Assembly: GCA_003241385.1 (NCBI GenBank)
Contig: QFPO01000002.1
Span: 186,001-250,000, forward strand
DNA length: 64,000 nucleotides
Reading direction: 5' to 3'
Source of the DNA: Rhodanobacter denitrificans
GTDB lineage: Bacteria; Pseudomonadota; Gammaproteobacteria; Xanthomonadales; Rhodanobacteraceae
Part shown: one piece after another, positions 63,278 to 64,000 of the stretch
Position numbering within the stretch: the stretch's first letter is position 1
Layout of the letters: each line of letters opens with the position of its first letter
Translations under genes and position numbers: made by a program
Notes under the pieces: model-generated
Seen by the model: only the letters and a program-made list of their open reading frames with translations
What the model was told of the DNA's origin: nothing
Database searches by the model: none

Positions 63278-63588
63278 TGCTGGTCGGCGCCTCGCGCGAG
63301 TTCCTGCTGATCATGGGGCTGGGCCTGATCGTCGCGGGCCTGACCACCTACGTCATCATCGGCATCCTGTCGGTCGTGCATGTGCGCGACAAGCATCCGG
63401 CGCTGCGCGCCGAGCTCGGCGCCAACATCGCCGCACCGCGCATGATCGGCTGGTTCCTGCGCGCGCGCTATCGCGCCGCCGGCGATGCCGCGCTCAACGC
63501 GATCGCGCTGCCCGGCTGCATCGGCGTGTGGTCGATTGTCGCCGGCATCGTCTGCGTCATCGTCTCCAAGGGCATGGGCTATGTCTGA
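63277..63588 (+). CDS. Small two-helix membrane protein, unknown
   Basis: 103 residues. Two hydrophobic segments, FLLIMGLGLIVAGLTTYVII near the N-terminus and LPGCIGVWSIVAGIVCVIVS near the C-terminus, flank a basic loop (RDKHPALRAEL, RARYRAAGDAA). No family was recognised. The ATG at 63277 shares a base with the asnS stop, and its own stop overlaps the next gene by 8 bases, so it is translationally coupled on both sides. Confidence 0.7.
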   Translation: MLVGASREFLLIMGLGLIVAGLTTYVIIGILSVVHVRDKHPALRAELGANIAAPRMIGWFLRARYRAAGDAALNAIALPGCIGVWSIVAGIVCVIVSKGMGYV

Positions 63589-63919
63589 CAACGAACTCTC
63601 AAACGCAGCGGACGATCCGGCCGTCGAGATCGAATGGTGGCTGGCCGTCCACGGCGACACGCTGATCTGGGCGCGGCTGTCGGTGCTCGACTCGGGCATC
63701 GCCGAGGTGTTCGACTGCGACGGCCGCGTGCTGCGCTACGACGACGACCAGGCCGGACGCGCCGCCCTGCTCGACGCGGAGTTCCGAGCGCTGGACGGCC
63801 TCGACGAGGAAGACGCCGCGGTGCTCGGCTTCGACCTGGAGTCGATCGAGCCGCCGCGCGGCGACGAGGACGAAGATCTGATCCCGCAGATGATCGTCAA
63901 ACTGGTCGGACACGCCTGA
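63581..63919 (+). CDS. Small acidic cytosolic protein, unknown
   Basis: 112 residues, strongly acidic (many Asp/Glu, e.g. DGLDEEDAAVLGFDLESIEPP and GDEDEDLIPQ). No signal peptide or membrane helix. WWLAVHGDTLIWARLSVLDSGIAEVFDCDGRVLRYDDD suggests a small beta-rich fold. No family recognised. The ATG 63581 overlaps the preceding gene, and its stop overlaps the next start (TGATG), as in the genes before it. Confidence 0.7.
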   Translation: MSDNELSNAADDPAVEIEWWLAVHGDTLIWARLSVLDSGIAEVFDCDGRVLRYDDDQAGRAALLDAEFRALDGLDEEDAAVLGFDLESIEPPRGDEDEDLIPQMIVKLVGHA

Positions 63920-64000
63920 TGAACCTCGATCTCACCGGACGTCATGCCCTGGTCTGCGGGGCCTCGCAGGGCATCGGCCGCGCCACCGCGATTGAACTGG
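63919..64000 (+). CDS. Short-chain dehydrogenase/reductase (5' fragment)
   Basis: Only 27 codons are in the window. MNLDLTGRHALVCGASQGIGRATAIEL contains the GASQGIG glycine motif of the NAD(P)-binding Rossmann fold of classical SDR enzymes. It is coupled by TGATG to the preceding acidic-protein gene. Substrate unknown. Confidence 0.75.
   Translation, partial: MNLDLTGRHALVCGASQGIGRATAIEL

Overview
The window is about 64 kb of GC-rich, densely packed bacterial chromosome. Gene content and order point to a gammaproteobacterium of the Xanthomonadales (Lysobacterales). The markers are an rpfB / rpfF / rpfC / rpfG quorum-sensing block next to lysS, prfB, recJ, greA, carB and carA, plus the orders pyrG-kdsA-eno-ftsB-ispD, rpsP-rimM-trmD-rplS and rpsF-rpsR-rplI-dnaB-alr-radA. 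The genus cannot be fixed from the sequence. I saw no rRNA, tRNA, insertion sequence, prophage or CRISPR array. Nearly all of the window is core genome.

Layout. 1-4.9 kb: a minus-strand operon pyrG, kdsA, eno, ftsB, ispD (cut by the window edge). 5-11.5 kb: an NlpC/P60 hydrolase, a drug-type MFS transporter, parE, a GAF-GGDEF cyclase and a TerB-like protein. 11.7-16.7 kb: clpA and clpS, then a NUDIX hydrolase, mnmA and hflD. 16.7-25.2 kb: a TPR/O-GlcNAc-transferase-like protein, acnB, a vapBC toxin-antitoxin pair and acnA. 25.3-32.7 kb: the DSF (diffusible signal factor) locus. It holds a small lipoprotein, rpfB (fatty acyl-CoA ligase), a FabZ-like hot-dog protein, rpfF (DSF synthase), and the convergent rpfG-rpfC sensing operon. 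32.8-45.5 kb: lysS, prfB (with its +1 frameshift), a TPR-GGDEF cyclase, an unknown gene with recJ, and the carA / small exported protein / carB / greA operon. 45.7-48.9 kb: a 2-oxoglutarate oxygenase, an exported protein, and an ECF-like sigma factor coupled to a one-helix membrane protein. 48.9-55.4 kb: htpG, the rpsP-rimM-trmD-rplS operon, ffh and ypjD. 55.7-61.7 kb: radA, alr, dnaB, rplI, rpsR, rpsF and erpA. 61.9-64 kb: asnS with two small genes and the start of an SDR dehydrogenase.

How it fits together. The most coherent accessory theme is cell-cell signalling through cyclic di-GMP. RpfF (both catalytic glutamates present) should make the fatty-acid signal. RpfC (sensor kinase, receiver, HPt) should sense it. 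RpfG (receiver plus HD-GYP) should degrade c-di-GMP. RpfB should handle the acyl chains. Two diguanylate cyclases lie nearby. The hot-dog dehydratase-like gene between rpfB and rpfF is, as far as I know, not part of the textbook rpf cluster and is the best candidate here for a new component. A second non-coding highlight is a row of DnaA-box-like nonamers spaced 22, 22 and 23 bp upstream of dnaB.
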